From the NCBI RefSeq assembly GCF_036850765.1, contig NC_089490.1, positions 295,970,982-296,034,981 of the forward strand: a stretch of 64,000 nt of DNA, given 5' to 3'. Positions 32,543-43,780 of this stretch are shown here, piece by piece; the first letter of the stretch is position 1, and every line of letters begins with the position of its first letter. The position numbers and the translations under genes were made by a program. Under the pieces are notes generated by a model. The model had not been told where the DNA came from. It saw only the letters and a list, made by a program, of their open reading frames with translations, and did no database searches. Source of the stretch: Saccopteryx bilineata (lineage: Eukaryota; Chordata; Mammalia; Chiroptera; Emballonuridae).

Positions 32543-33134
32543 CTTCTTTGTCAAAAGGGTTTCTGCAATTAGCTAGCTAACTACTTGATTAAAAAGGAGG
32601 AAAGTTTACTTCCTGACCTCACAATGACCCATGTACGTTATACATTATCCAATAAAAATTTGGTGTTGTCCCAGAGGACAGCTGTGATTGGCTCCAGTCA
32701 CTCACAACCATGAACATAAGCGGTAGGAAATGAGTAGATTGTAATAAAGAATGTTTTATATTTTTAGTGTTATTTTTTTTATTAAGGATTTTTCTGCGAG
32801 CCAGATGCAGCCATCAAAAGAGCCACATCTGGCTTGTGAGCCATAGGTTCCCGACCCCTGCTTTAAAGCATAAAACAAAATACAATTACCTAAGATCCCT
32901 CAACTGAGAAGAGCTCTATGTCAACACAGGTTGAGTTTCAAAAAAGAGTAAAGTGAGTACTATCTAAGGATTAAACAACTGCTCCAGTAAAGAATGGTAT
33001 ATACTGCCAAACCAGAACCCAAGGAGTATCAAGTGAAAGATAAAGTAGACAACAATCTTGTACAGACAATCTCTAATAGACAAAACAAGTAAAAAGTCCA
33101 AGAATTTCCTCTGCTTTAACTTTTTATTGAAATA

Positions 33135-33255
33135 AAGGGGTGGGCAAAAGTAGGTTTATAGTCGTGAGGACACGAAACAGTTTATTCGTGTGTTATTTTT
33201 ATTAATTTGTACTTTGCCATATGAACAACTGTAAACCTACTTTTACCCAGCCCTG
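33135..33255. mobile_element. Mariner-type MITE, second copy
   Basis: 121 bp between TA dinucleotides, inverted ends AGGGGTGGGCAAAAGTAGG and (reversed) CAGGGCTGGGTAAAAGTAGG, the same family as 4163-4287. Confidence 0.8.
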
Positions 33256-33455
33256 TATACACTCCATTAATCAAATCTGGAATCTAGGATAAGAACACTG
33301 AAAAAACTATGATAAGGTTCTTTAATCTTTACAGTTTAAAGAACATTTGATTTGAAGAAGAGAGCCAAAAATTGAATAAAAAACAGCAAGCAAAGAAATA
33401 ACATTTTGGTTATTTTATTTATTATTATACTAGCCCATCTTCAAATAACTGATTG

Positions 33456-33660
33456 AGCAAGGGTTGGAGGGCCACACTCAGCCCATGGCCTGTTTCTGTC
33501 AATACATTTAACTGGGACCCAGCCATGTTCACTCTTATACTTTTTCTGTGGCTGCCTTTATGCTACTACGGTAGAATCACACCTCATGGCCTATACAGAC
33601 CAAAATATTTAATATCAGCCCCTTCACAGAACAAGTTCTTACTTCCTTCACACTTCTCTT
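33456..33660 (+). mobile_element. hAT-Charlie-like remnant
   Basis: 'ggagggccacactcagcccatggcctgtttctgt', 'aactgggacccagccatgttcac' and 'tggctgcctttatgctac' follow the order of an old hAT-Charlie relic as remembered. Ends are not preserved. Confidence 0.45.
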
Positions 33661-33868
33661 ACACTTTATGAAGAAATGTGATGAGTGACAATAGAACCGA
33701 ACATAACTGATTGGAGCCTATCTCCTTGTCCATGCCAGTGTCTGGCTATTTATCCATCTCACAATTTCCTAGAAATATGTTTGAAATCCCATTTGTTTTA
33801 AAGGGTACACAGCAACGGTTTGGGATTGCTTATTTAAATGGTCCCAATGGAACTACATGGGTACTTTT

Positions 33869-34036
33869 TTTTTTTTTAATAAATTTTTATTAATGGTAAT
33901 GGGATGACATTAATAAATCAGGGTACATATATTCAAAGAAAACATGTCTAGGTTATTTTGTCATTAAATTATGTTGCGTACCCCTCACCCAAAGTCAGAT
34001 TGTCCTCCGCCACCCTCTATCTAGTTCTCTGTGCCC
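33869..34036 (-). mobile_element. 5'-truncated L1 3' end, sense to DROSHA, next to a splice donor
   Basis: Reading the minus strand: 'ggacaatctgactttgggtga', 'aaaataacctagacatg', 'gtaccctgatttattaatg', then an A-tail, which is an L1 3' UTR end. An exact 16-bp duplication, CTACATGGGTACTTTT, lies at 33853-33868 and 34037-34052. The right copy ends 7 nt from the DROSHA exon at 34060-34217, so L1 sequence begins at intron position +24. It is in the transcribed orientation and carries an AATAAA at 33886-33891. Confidence 0.92.
33886..33891 (-). terminator. L1-derived polyadenylation signal inside DROSHA intron
   Basis: AATAAA in the sense direction for DROSHA, about 170 nt past the exon at 34060-34217, followed by an A-tail. 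It could end transcripts early; use is unknown. Confidence 0.5.
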
Positions 34037-34059
34037 CTACATGGGTACTTTTAACTCAC

Positions 34060-34217
34060 AGGGTCAGATGGTTAAATCCCACAGTTCTCAATGTGAATGC
34101 TCTTGCCAGAAGTCGAACATGGGTAAAAATTACTCCAATTGCTTCTTCAAACTCAGTAAGTTTCTGTAGCACTGGAGAAGTCTCAATAAGTTGTCGATCA
34201 GTATTTGGCTCTTGTAG
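34060..34217 (-). CDS. DROSHA: DROSHA exon (start of RIIIDb)
   Basis: A 158-nt exon encoding L1088-T1139 and two bases of L1140. It reads LQEPNTDRQLIETSPVLQKL to FTLRTVGFNHLT. It covers the linker after RIIIDa and the first helices of RIIIDb, including the 'ARAFTL' segment typical of RNase III helix 2. Acceptor CTGTAG (rc of 34218-34223) and donor GTGAG are present. L1 sequence begins 24 nt past the donor. Confidence 0.97.
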
Positions 34218-35685
34218 CTACAGGAAAAGAGAAATAAATAAAAATCACATACAGTTTTTGGTTACAAGAGTAATTATCAATTCTAGGATAGTGTCTTGTA
34301 AATTCTTTCTTTCATAGGCAGAAATTTTTGAAAGGCCAATAAAACATGGAAGCTTCTCTCTCATCCCTTAGAATGGCAAACAAACCTAATATTTAAAGAA
34401 GTTTCAAGTAATATTTTCCAATCTTCTATCAAATTTCAAGGCCAAGTACTGTACACAGTTCAAACTCCAAAGTATTCTACTAACTCTCCTAGGAAAGGGT
34501 GAGCCAAGGAACTGCCAATGGACAAGACACACAGTGGTTCTCAAACTCAGAGGTCATCAGAACCCTTGTAGGGCTTATTACATACACATGGCCAGCACTC
34601 CCCCCCTCGCCCCCTTGAGTTTCTGATTCAGCATGTTTGGGGTAAGGACCAAAATAGGCCTTCCTGGTAAGGTCCCTGGTAACAGAGATGCTGCTGGCTG
34701 GGGGCTGCCCTTTGAGAACCACTGCATTAGAGTAACTTGACTACTGTGTGTCTTCTAGGGACCAACCTATTTTGGCAAATGAGCATCATCTCTAGAACTG
34801 TTTCACCTTACAATAGAGAGTATTATATCAGTAGGCAGGTGCTCAACATAATAATGAGCCTTTAACAACTGGCAGAGAGCAAATAGAAAAGTGTAACTGA
34901 AAATTTCCAACAACTCTGGGCAATTTCACATTAATAAAATATTTCTAAAGTACTTTGAATTAATGCCATTTATTACTGTAAAGGCTCCCATGAGAGAGGT
35001 CGGTCACTAGTAATTATTCTTATTATATATAATATACATATATCCATATATAACAATATGGATATATAAGGATAGATACATCTATCTCCAAAGTAAAATA
35101 GAAAAAAAGCAAAGAATAGCAAAAATTTTTAAACCAACTGGGGAAGAGGATGTCACCACATATAGATCTTTTAAATTCTAAAATCCTGAGTAAAAAGTTA
35201 TCATACTGTAGTAAAGTTTTAACTTATAATATGTTTTCTGTAATCTGAGTCTAAGCCTGCAATTTCTAAGGTTCAAATCAGGTGACACTTGTGCAATGTT
35301 AATTTAGTATTTGTTCTTCTTTGCAATAAGCCCAGACTTGCTTCTATATCTTGTCTCCAACAGCAGGCATGTAGATATACAGGCATCAACATATACTTTG
35401 AGTATTACTCTTGGGGGGAGGGGAGAGGCCAAACCACAACCACAGAAATAGTTCTTCCTGCCTCGTAAGGGAAGGTGTCCCAGGCCCCACGCCATCCAGA
35501 CCACATAAATGCAATGTATGGGATCATTTTGGTATTTGTTCTGAAGTTTTCCACTTCTGACACCCAGCTTAAAGTCATAATGCCACTGAAGGGAAGCTAA
35601 GGATAAAAGCAGGAGGGGAAAAAGCAAACTGAAGTAAGACGATTACCGAGAGTCACAAAGCTCTCTGCAGACCAGGCGCACTTAC
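34218..35685 (-). other. DROSHA: DROSHA intron, 1.5 kb
   Basis: Donor GTAAG (rc of 35681-35685). It holds a MER5A (34532-34724) and an AT-rich stretch with a perfect 11-bp inverted repeat (35039-35049 with 35056-35066). The frame at 35304-35627 has no support. Confidence 0.9.
34532..34724 (+). mobile_element. MER5A (hAT-Charlie non-autonomous)
   Basis: Ends CAGTGGTTCTCAAA and (reversed) CAGTGGTTCTCAAA are a perfect 14-bp inverted pair. The interior 'gagtttctgattcagcatg' and 'gatgctgctggctgggg' are MER5A hallmarks. 193 bp, the normal length. Confidence 0.9.
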
Positions 35686-35730
35686 CTGGAGTGGGTGCAG
35701 AGGATAATTGAGCCAGACTTCGCGCAGGTC
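35686..35730 (-). CDS. DROSHA: DROSHA small exon (RIIIDa to RIIIDb linker)
   Basis: A 45-nt exon in phase 0 at both ends encoding D1073-Q1087 (DLREVWLNYPLHPLQ). Acceptor TTTCCAG (rc of 35731-35737) and donor GTAAG frame it. Because it is a multiple of three, skipping would keep the frame. The segment ends RIIIDa and leads into the inter-domain linker. Confidence 0.95.
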
Positions 35731-36964
35731 CTGGAAAATGGAGTGGGGCCTTTAGTGCTCAAGGGAGCCATTTACCACCTCTAGAGTACTAAATAAAATG
35801 CCATTATGTGAAATACCGAACTATTTCAGATGCTGACTCCACTTACTGCAAATTCAATAGTGCTAGCAAACTAATTTTTATCTAAAGTGTAGTCACCACT
35901 CAAACCGCCTGTAGTGACTCTAATTAGCCTATTAAGCTGGGTAGGAAAAGAGCCACCCCATCCCCAGGAGTCAAAGACACCTCTGAAAACTAAGTTACAC
36001 ATTTGCTTAACCTAATACACTGGATTAAGTTGCTATTTTAATCATATTTTTTTAGTTTACCATTCCCCAGAACTGTGCATCAGCTGTGCCTTTTGTAATG
36101 AAAACCCATCTCAAATGTCCTTTATTTCAGGTACTTATTCATTATCATAGGAGCTGTCTGAGACGGAGTGAAAAACATCCTGTACCCAGTCCATAAAGTC
36201 TTAGATCGATAAGACCACACTTTTACTGTGAGTCACGGCACACGTTTACGTAAAAAAAGGGAAAGAGTGACTTTTATGGAGAAGCCCAGTACGTTATTTC
36301 CTCAGGATTAAAGTGTTTTTCCTTCAGTTTCAGACTCTAGGGAGCATCTGACTGAATCTACTTTCTGGCCTTATGATAGGTTTTTGAAATAAATGAGAGG
36401 GAAAAAATATTTTTTTAAATCTAGGGATTGGGAAGAAGTACAGGAAAATTTGCTATCGCTTGTGACACACATGATGACAAAGTGAAATAAAACATCTGAC
36501 ACTTCTGTACAACTGGAATCATAATAAAATATACCTAGGACTTTTTTTTGCCAATATTAAAAAATGCTTAAATATCAAACTGTTCTTTTAAAGCATTTTT
36601 AAAAACTTCTCTTAACCAAATCAATAACGTTTCCCTTGAATTCTCTGTGGCATGAATCACACTGAATGTCACTCCCTTGCGACTTGCCCGTTTTCTGGGT
36701 GCTTTATTTTCTCCTCCTATACCCAAAGGAGCCTTTCCTGGACCTCTGCCTTCCTCCCAACCTCCCCATCACCAGCTCCGCTGCCGAGCTCCACACCCCC
36801 ACTACTGCAGCTACGGCCTCAGTGTGCATCACTTGTTCATCTCTGCTGCCTCATCCAAGCCACCAGTCCGTAACTCTACATGACTTAGTGAGCATCTTTG
36901 ACCTCACACCCAAACGGCCAAATAATAACTTTACGCCTTTCCTTAAACTGGGGAGTGTGGTGAT

Positions 36965-37145
36965 AGGAAAGGCCGCAGGCTTAGGAGTCAGGCAACCCGG
37001 GTGCACTTGAGTCCATGCTGGCAAACACATAACTGCTCAAAATACCCCTTTCCTCAAGTGTAAGACAAGGACAATCACAGCACCTATTGCAAAGTGCTTT
37101 CAGACACCCCAAAGTACTAAACCAGGGCTGGCACACAGAACACGC
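36965..37145 (+). mobile_element. MIR-like element
   Basis: 'ggcttaggagtcaggcaacccgggt', 'aactgctcaaaat', 'cctcaagtgtaagacaaggacaatcacagcacct' and 'ccagggctggcacacag' follow the MIR order. Confidence 0.6.
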
Positions 37146-37352
37146 TACTATCAGTAATGAGGATATTAACAGTAGTGACAAACACCTATCTCTTCCAACC
37201 AACTCTAATCTTCAACGCTCAAAGTTCTCAGATTTCTTGATTCACCTTTCTCCTGTGTGTTTCTCACTCAAAAACCCCAATTTCTGCTTTAAGATCTGCT
37301 GCCAGACATCATGGTATAACAGCTTAACTCCTCCCTCACAACACACTATTTC

Positions 37353-37673
37353 TTTTCTTTAAATAAGAGAGGGAGATAGTGGGACAGACTCACACATATA
37401 CCCCAACCAGAATCCAGTCAGCAACCCCTGATGCTCCAATCAACCAAGTTATTTTTAGTGCCTGAGGCTGATGCACTCAGACCAACTGAGCTATCCTCAG
37501 CACCCAGGGCCGATGCTCGAACCAACTGAGCCACTGGCTGCGAGAGGTGAAGAGGGAGAGAAGGGGGAGAGAAGCAAAGAGTTGCTTCTCATATGTGCCC
37601 TGACTGGGAATCGAACTTGGGACCTCCATATGCCAGGCTGATGTTCTAACCACTAAGCAAACCAGCCAGGGCT
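37353..37673 (-). mobile_element. tRNA-derived SINE with internal head duplication
   Basis: The minus-strand head (GCCCTGGCTGGTTTGCTTAG... with 'ggttcgattccc') lies at the right. A perfect 15-bp duplication, ACAACACACTATTTC, is at 37338-37352 and 37674-37688. The body contains a second block 'ggttggttcgagcatcggccc' and 'gctcagttggt', so it differs from the Rhin-1-like copies and may be a separate subfamily or a dimer. Confidence 0.85.
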
Positions 37674-37764
37674 ACAACACACTATTTCAACTGCACCCAC
37701 CACCTTAATCCACCCTGCACACAGAGATGAGGTTCTTCTGTACCTCGAGGTCAGAGAAAAATTC

Positions 37765-37865
37765 CTAGAAAAGATCTAGATTGGAATCCCAGTTCTACCC
37801 TTTCCTAGCTTTTAGGTAAAGTCTCCACCTTCAGTTTGCACTTCTGGAAAATGTTCGATGACTCT
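37765..37865 (+). mobile_element. MIR fragment
   Basis: 'gattggaatcccagttctaccctttcctagctttt' and 'cttctggaaaatg' resemble a short MIR. Confidence 0.45.
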
Positions 37866-37869
37866 TGGG

Positions 37870-39110
37870 ACACTTGTTCATGCGTATATTTTTAGTGAAT
37901 ACCTCTTATGTCTCAGCTTACTCAGATGAATAAGACACTATCCCTGTCCTCAAAGAAGCCTAGTGGGGAAGAATAAAGGTAAATAAGTATAATTTAGTAA
38001 ACTTAGTTCAGCTCTATAATAGAGATACACGTTACGTGCTAGGACAATGATGCCTGCAGGTGCCAGATAAAACTACAAAGAGAAGGTGACTCTTCAGATG
38101 TATCCCGAAGAACTAAGTGAACAGCAGCGGGAGATAACTAAAAACAGGGCACCATCAATGCACAAATAAGCCTTGCCGTGTGCAGGCACAAAGGGTAGTC
38201 TAATAGGCAGAGCACAGGGCAGTGAAAATACTCTCTATGACATGATGCTGGATACTTGTATTGATACATCTGCCCAAACCTACAGGATGTAGAGTAGCAA
38301 GAGTGAATCCTCACTGTGGAGTATGTGGAATCCTCACTGAATCCTCTGTGGAGCTTGTGGAATTCTATGTGTCAATGTTCACTGAGTGTAATGAATGCAC
38401 CACTCTGGGCAGGGAGCTTGATAGAATGGAGGAGGCTATGCCCATGTGAGGCAAAGACTATATGGTCAATTTCAGTGCCTTCTGCTCAATTGTGAACATA
38501 AACCGCTCTTTGAAAAAATTTTTAATTAAAAGAAGGTAAATCCTAGAATGGCACAGAGGGAGTAAAAAGAAAGGAGACTGAAAAACTAGGTGGGCATTGA
38601 ATTATGAAAACTATTAAATGCCATGTTGTATAGTACACAGACTGGCAGGCAGTACAGAAATCAAGGATTTGAAACTGGAAAGACTGTAATCAAATCTGTG
38701 CCTTAAAAAGAAGATGACACTAAATGTAGAATGAAGGATGCACTGGAAGTGAGGAATGGCGACCAGTGAAATATCCCGGTGGCGACGAGGAGGACAAACA
38801 TTACAGCAGCTGAACGGCCAAGAGCAAACCAAGTCGAGAGATAATGGGAACAGAACCGACAGGAGTTCGCAACTGAATGGATACAGAGAGAAAAAAGTGT
38901 ATGGATAAAAGATCCTCAGATTTCTAGTTTAGATCATAAGAGTAAAAGAAGAGAAGGATGTTTAGGGTGAAGGTGATGAACTCGAACACTGAAACTGTTG
39001 AAATGAGGTGCCTATGAAACACCTATGAGAATCTACCCAGCGGCAATTTGAGGACACTTCTTCCAGTTTCTAGACACCGGTACAGATATGTAAAGACAAA
39101 AATAGATGGG
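37870..39110 (-). mobile_element. Ancient L2 remnants
   Basis: The order 'gtgaatacctcttatgtctcag', 'aagacactatccctgtcctcaaagaagcctagtgggg', later 'ggatgtttagggtgaaggtgatgaac' and 'gaggtgcctatgaaacacctatgag' follows the complement of L2. Pieces are diverged and boundaries approximate. Confidence 0.5.
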
Positions 39111-39672
39111 GGTGTAGGAGACAAGGAAAGTCTACCCAGTAACTGCTCCCATCTTTCTAAGAGGGTCACTGGGACGACCAAATTGCAACAACGGCTCTGA
39201 CTGTACTGGGTAAACCGTGAAGGGACACACAAACCAGAAAACACAGAAATGACAAAAACTATCTGGGGTTGAAGGGTGAACATCAACCCAGGCGGAGAAA
39301 GAGGAAAAAGCCCCACTATTACAGGGCAGAGAGGACGACACAAATACACCAGCTGCAAGGTTTGGGAGCCACGTTTCCCTCAGGGCCTGGGAGCAGCTGT
39401 AAAACTCCAGGGCCACTGCTTTCCTGCCAGCGCTGCCCTCTGACCTGCTTTGCCACGTCTTATCCCCTAAATAAAGATTACTGGCAACATTCAAACTGCC
39501 CTTGGCTCCTGACAGCACCCAATCCCAAAGTAATCCCTTGCCTCTTCTAATCCAGCCTCAGATAAGGCAACCAATCAGGAATGGACCCTTGCTTCCCTGG
39601 CCCTCCTTAGCACCGGTCAGCACTAGCCCGGGTTCAGCCAGGACAAGGATGCCCACTTCCCTCTCATGAGTG

Positions 39673-39686
39673 CCCCCCCCCCCCCC
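39673..39686. repeat. Poly-C run
   Basis: Fourteen consecutive C in a GC-rich context. Confidence 0.95.
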
Positions 39687-40009
39687 ACGGAATCAGTAAT
39701 TCTGACTTTGTCAGCCTACAGAGCTGTCCCTGGCTGTCTTGGGCTGATTAGGCTTTCACAATGCCATTACTTAAAAAAATGTACAAAGGTTTGCCAACAT
39801 CTCTCACAGATAGTACTACAACAACAAATGTAAACATATATGCAGATGTCAAATGAGTTAGAATGTCTGGGTGTGCGCACCTGACCCTGCTGAAGTGGGA
39901 AGACCATCTATTACTAAGCCCTGTTCTATTTCATGAAGGGCACACTAAAATGACTTCTGAATCTCAGCCGTGCCATTTGTAAGATAATGTTCAAGATTCG
40001 GCTTCTTCA

Positions 40010-40560
40010 TTTAGTCATTTATTCATTTCGTTCCTTTAACAAATATTTATTAAACACTGCACATGCCAGCCTTGCACTTGGTACTGGAAATAGAAGATAA
40101 GCCTGCTAAGGAGACAAGTGGGAGAGAAGCAATTTAAAGAGAGAAAAGAATCCCAACAAAAACTCATGCAATTAAGAACACAAGGTGTAAAGCTGCATGA
40201 CTTCAGAGAAACAGGAGCGCGTGGATGGCGCGTGCAGATAAGACGGGAGAAAAAGCCGTGCGTGGGTGGGGGAGGCCGGTGGGTGTGCCCGCGAGGGGGC
40301 ACACAGGAGCAGCACTGGCAGGAGGAAACGACACAAAGAGCTCACTACAACTGCCAGCAGAAGAGAAAGGCAGAACAAAGATATCTGCAGGCTGGAGAAA
40401 AGGACTTCAAATACATGCCATCTGCCACGGACATAAATCAAGATCCACACTTGTTTATGGTGTAGGACAAAGTGGGGGACAGGGAACATCTGTAGATAAT
40501 TTTCCCATCAGGGAAGAAATTCAAACATATAAAATCATCACATATCTATAAAAACAGATT
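40010..40560 (-). mobile_element. L2 remnant
   Basis: 'aacaaatatttattaaacactgcacatgccagccttgcacttgg' is the complement of the L2 3' end, with diverged L2-like sequence to the right (approximate boundary). Confidence 0.55.
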
Positions 40561-41356
40561 TAAAAAAAAATCATATCCTCAGATACAAACATCGTCCAGG
40601 TCCCATATTTCAAAACTATTGATTCTTTTTTTTCAACTACCCTAAGTAATACGGTAATAACATCTGACAGTCACTTAAGCTGAAGGTTGCACAACAGCTT
40701 AAAACACTGGCTCCCAATGTTCTTTATTACTCCATGAGGGCTATTTCATTCAATTATAATGACATTTCAATTTGGAATACAAAGCTGCCTCTCCCTTTAA
40801 ATGTTAAATTGACTTGTTTTGGTACAAAAAGCATCCAGTATGCTCTATTACATGCAGGATTAAAAAAGGTAGCTCTAGCAATATTCATAGCTTAAAACTT
40901 TAGTAACAACAGAAACTGTTTCAAAATCCATTTTTTCTTAAACTATAATTTGCTTTAAAAAAACATATTGCCGTAGTCTTTATTAATAGCCCTATCAGAA
41001 ACTCCCTATGAACTGAATTCCTGAAGTATGCATTTATCTAGTCTACATAACATAGAAACAAATCATAAACAGAAGAGCCAAAGGCAGAGATTCAACTAAG
41101 CCTGCAAGGGGTCGGTACCCAACGACGATAAAACAGAAAATCATAATTAACTCCAAGATACTTCAAAATAAAGCAAAATCCTGCTATATTAATATTCACA
41201 TTTCATTTACAAATGACCAGGAGGGAAGAGAGAACTGAATAAGCTATTTCTGGTACATTCGCCTCTCCTACACTCTCTTTAAAACACAAAGACTGATATA
41301 AAAATCTTCTGTAATGATATGTAACTGAGAAAAATCAAATGGGTAGAGATAAATAC

Positions 41357-41427
41357 CGGATCATTAAAGAGTAAGCGTCCAAATAGCTGCTTGGCTTCCT
41401 CCAGGCTTCCCTCCAAGTAAACAGCCC
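41357..41427 (-). CDS. DROSHA: DROSHA exon (RIIIDa, after E1045)
   Basis: A 71-nt exon encoding the end of G1049 and A1050-P1072 (AVYLEGSLEEAKQLFGRLLF, NDP). This is the helix that follows the RIIIDa active-site glutamate. Acceptor TATCTAG and donor GTATTT frame it; the donor is weaker than its neighbours. Confidence 0.95.
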
Positions 41428-42341
41428 CTAGATAGAAGAGAGTACCCGGAGGAAGGCTGCATTAATACGCAAAGAAAATTACATATCCCGAGAAAAAGCA
41501 AACCGGCAAGCCAGAACCCACTCCAGAAGTAACTGACAAGATCAGAAGCAATTGTTTTAAAGGCAGTACTTTTCCTCTCCTGGCTATCCTTTGTATCATA
41601 AATATGAGACTGAAATACGAAATTCAATTTACTAAAATCTAAATTGAATAGTGTAAGTAGAAAAGGACAAATGTGAGCTATAAGGTATAGGTATGAATCT
41701 TACTACACTGCACACAAACACCTAACTTTACAAAAATGCTGTTTTATTTCATATATTTATAGTTTGTTTCAGACCACAGAGGAAACCTGAGTTCAGATCA
41801 ATGAGGGCTTCTGCAAATCAAAATCAAGACAACCTTTACCTTCAATTTGAAATAATTATTTTAAAATAATTAAGCACTGTACACACATTTACCATTAATC
41901 ATAACCAGTAAGTACTACAGTAACATTTTAACTGCATATCAAATAACTTTGGAGTAAGGTAATCATATATTCTTATGTCTGTCTTCACAAAGGTCATTTT
42001 TCATATAAAATATTAAAGACACTTAGCCACTGGAGCTTTTGATGACTAAACACCTGTATTCTCCATCAACATTTGTAGAAATAACAACAGTAATAATAAT
42101 AGGCCTGACCTTGAGTGCTTGATCTCTGATCTGAAGGAGCAGATGGAGGAACAGGGAAGATGGGGATTGGATCTCAGTGACCCCACCAACGAGCGAGACA
42201 GGACTGAAGCCAACATTTTTGGAGACCTGGGACTGTCTCTATTTGTATTTTAACAACAGATTTCAACTGAGCATAAGAATCTCTCTCTATCTTCCCTTAA
42301 CTGAAAGCATACAGAGTATGAAAACCAGATTTGCAAGAATA

Positions 42342-42420
42342 ATAAAGCAAGTTTTTAAAGTCTGTTGAAAAAAAAATATCCGGACTACTAAAGAGTAAGA
42401 GTCCAAATAACTGTGTTGTA
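42342..42420 (-). other. Partial duplicate of the 41357-41427 exon's 3' end
   Basis: The string at 42377-42415 (tccggactactaaagagtaagagtccaaataactg) parallels 41355-41386 (accggatcattaaagagtaagcgtccaaatagctg). The match covers the donor region and the last 9-10 codons of the exon and is about 85 percent by eye. It lies about 1 kb upstream in the transcript and is likely a short decayed segmental duplication. No open exon structure is preserved. Confidence 0.6.
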
Positions 42421-42522
42421 ATGAGAACAGATCTTTTTGTGGTAAGAACTGGGGGCACGAATCACATTTGCCAGGTTCTGAGGCCAATGGTAACACTAAC
42501 TATCAAAAATATTATGTGTACA

Positions 42523-42897
42523 TGGCTCTGCCCAGTTGGCTCAGCAGTAGAGCATTGGCTTGGAGTATTGAAGTCCCAGGTTCGAATGCCGGCCAGGGCA
42601 CACAGGAGAAGCGCCCATCTGCTTCTCCACCCCTCCCCCTCTCCTTCCTCTCTGTCTCTCTCTTCCCTTCCCACAGCCAAGGCTCCACTGGAGCAAAGTT
42701 GGCCTGGGTGCTGAGGATGGCTCTATGGCCTCTGCCTCAGGTGCTAGAATGGTTCTGGTTGCAACAGAGCAAGGGCCCCAGATGGGCAGAGCATTGCACC
42801 CTATTGGGCATGCCGGGTGGATCCAATTTGGGCGCACGCAGGAGCCTGTCTCTCTGTCTCCCTGCTTCTCACTTCAGAAAAATACAAAAAATAAATA
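42523..42897 (+). mobile_element. tRNA-derived bat SINE (Rhin-1-like)
   Basis: A-box TTGGCTCAGCAGTAGAGC, B-box GGTTCGAATGCC, then the usual body and tail. A perfect 18-bp duplication, AAAAATATTATGTGTACA, at 42505-42522 and 42898-42915. Relatively young given the perfect duplication. Confidence 0.95.
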
Positions 42898-43522
42898 AAA
42901 AATATTATGTGTACAGAGAACAGTGACTCCATGCGACAAACTCTAAATATAAGACATATTTGTGCAAAAAAAAAAAAATAGCTGTGAAAAGACTGGATAA
43001 TTATTAAACACTCTTGCTACCATTATCAGCATAAAACTATAAAGGGAAGCTTTTATATTCATTTTCAAAGGAAGAGGGCAAAATTGATAAGGAAGTACAA
43101 AAGGCCTTTGAAAAATAAAATGTATTCAATCATTCACCTAAAAAAAAAAATCAAGGGCCTGTCAATCTACTGTAACATTTCATTGTAAAGCATACTTGCA
43201 ATCACCAGCTAATTAACGCTTCGTCATTTTCCTGCACCTGTATTCTGGGTGCAATAAGAAGAAACTGAGGAAGTACAGTGTCTGCATCAGTCTTGCATCA
43301 AGAGAATAAATAATAGCTATATAGACTCAAGCCCTGGGGTTTTAAAAATGCCATGTTTTTAAAAAGTTTAAATCAAAGAATCTTGTAAATAGTTTAAAAT
43401 GTGATCAAAAGCAGTATTAGGGGCCTCCCCAGTAACCAAATTACTGTTTATTTATGGATGTGATCCTGAATCAAATCTGGAAAGTAATCTGTCTCCATAT
43501 TAATTCACTTCAATTCAATTCA

Positions 43523-43550
43523 GTATATATATATATATATATATATATAT
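43523..43550. repeat. (AT)n microsatellite
   Basis: Fourteen AT units. Confidence 0.95.
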
Positions 43551-43780
43551 CCAAGCATGAACATGACATCAGACCATTTCAGGGACCAGGGATATGAGAA
43601 AAGCAAGCACAACTCTGCCTGGAAGAACCACAAAAACTTCGGCACAACGAGAGGGCATTATTCTAGGGACCTCACATACTTTGAGAACAAGTCATTCTGT
43701 CCCAAGTCTGCAGAATGAATTTTATGTGCTCTCCAGACATTTCAGACATGCAAGAAATAAGATTATAAAAAAGAAATTAC

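Larger units (their letters stand above)
30092..32860 (-). mobile_element. Full-length hAT transposon with decayed transposase
   Basis: Ends CAGGGGTTGGGAACC and (reversed) CAGGGGTCGGGAACC, with an exact 8-bp duplication, CTTTAAAG, at 30084-30091 and 32861-32868. At 2.77 kb (about 2.5 kb without a nested insertion) it is the size of an autonomous hAT and holds one transposase gene on the minus strand, in the same direction as DROSHA. Its right half includes 'gcgagccagatgcagccatc' next to the end. Confidence 0.93.
29974..34059 (-). other. DROSHA: DROSHA intron, 4.1 kb, mostly transposon
   Basis: The donor is GTGAG (rc of 34055-34059). Content, in transcript order, is a truncated L1 (33869-34036), an old hAT remnant, a MITE (33135-33255) and a 2.8-kb hAT (30092-32860). 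Only short unannotated pieces remain. Confidence 0.92.
35731..41356 (-). other. DROSHA: DROSHA intron, 5.6 kb
   Basis: Donor GTATTT (rc of 41351-41356). Content is MIR pieces, a SINE with perfect duplication, old L2 and a poly-C run. 35740-36950 and 40570-41350 show nothing I recognise. Confidence 0.9.
41428..43780 (-). other. DROSHA: DROSHA intron, 2.4 kb
   Basis: Donor GTAATT (rc of 43775-43780). It holds one SINE (42523-42897) and an AT microsatellite. The piece at 42340-42420, with 'atatccggactactaaagagtaagagtccaaataactg', is a partial echo of the exon boundary at 41353-41385. Nothing else recognised. Confidence 0.9.

Noticed and set aside
35039..35066. Perfect 11-bp inverted repeat with 6-bp loop
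   Set aside because: It sits in an AT-rich TATA-type run where such palindromes are expected; no link to a known element or RNA.
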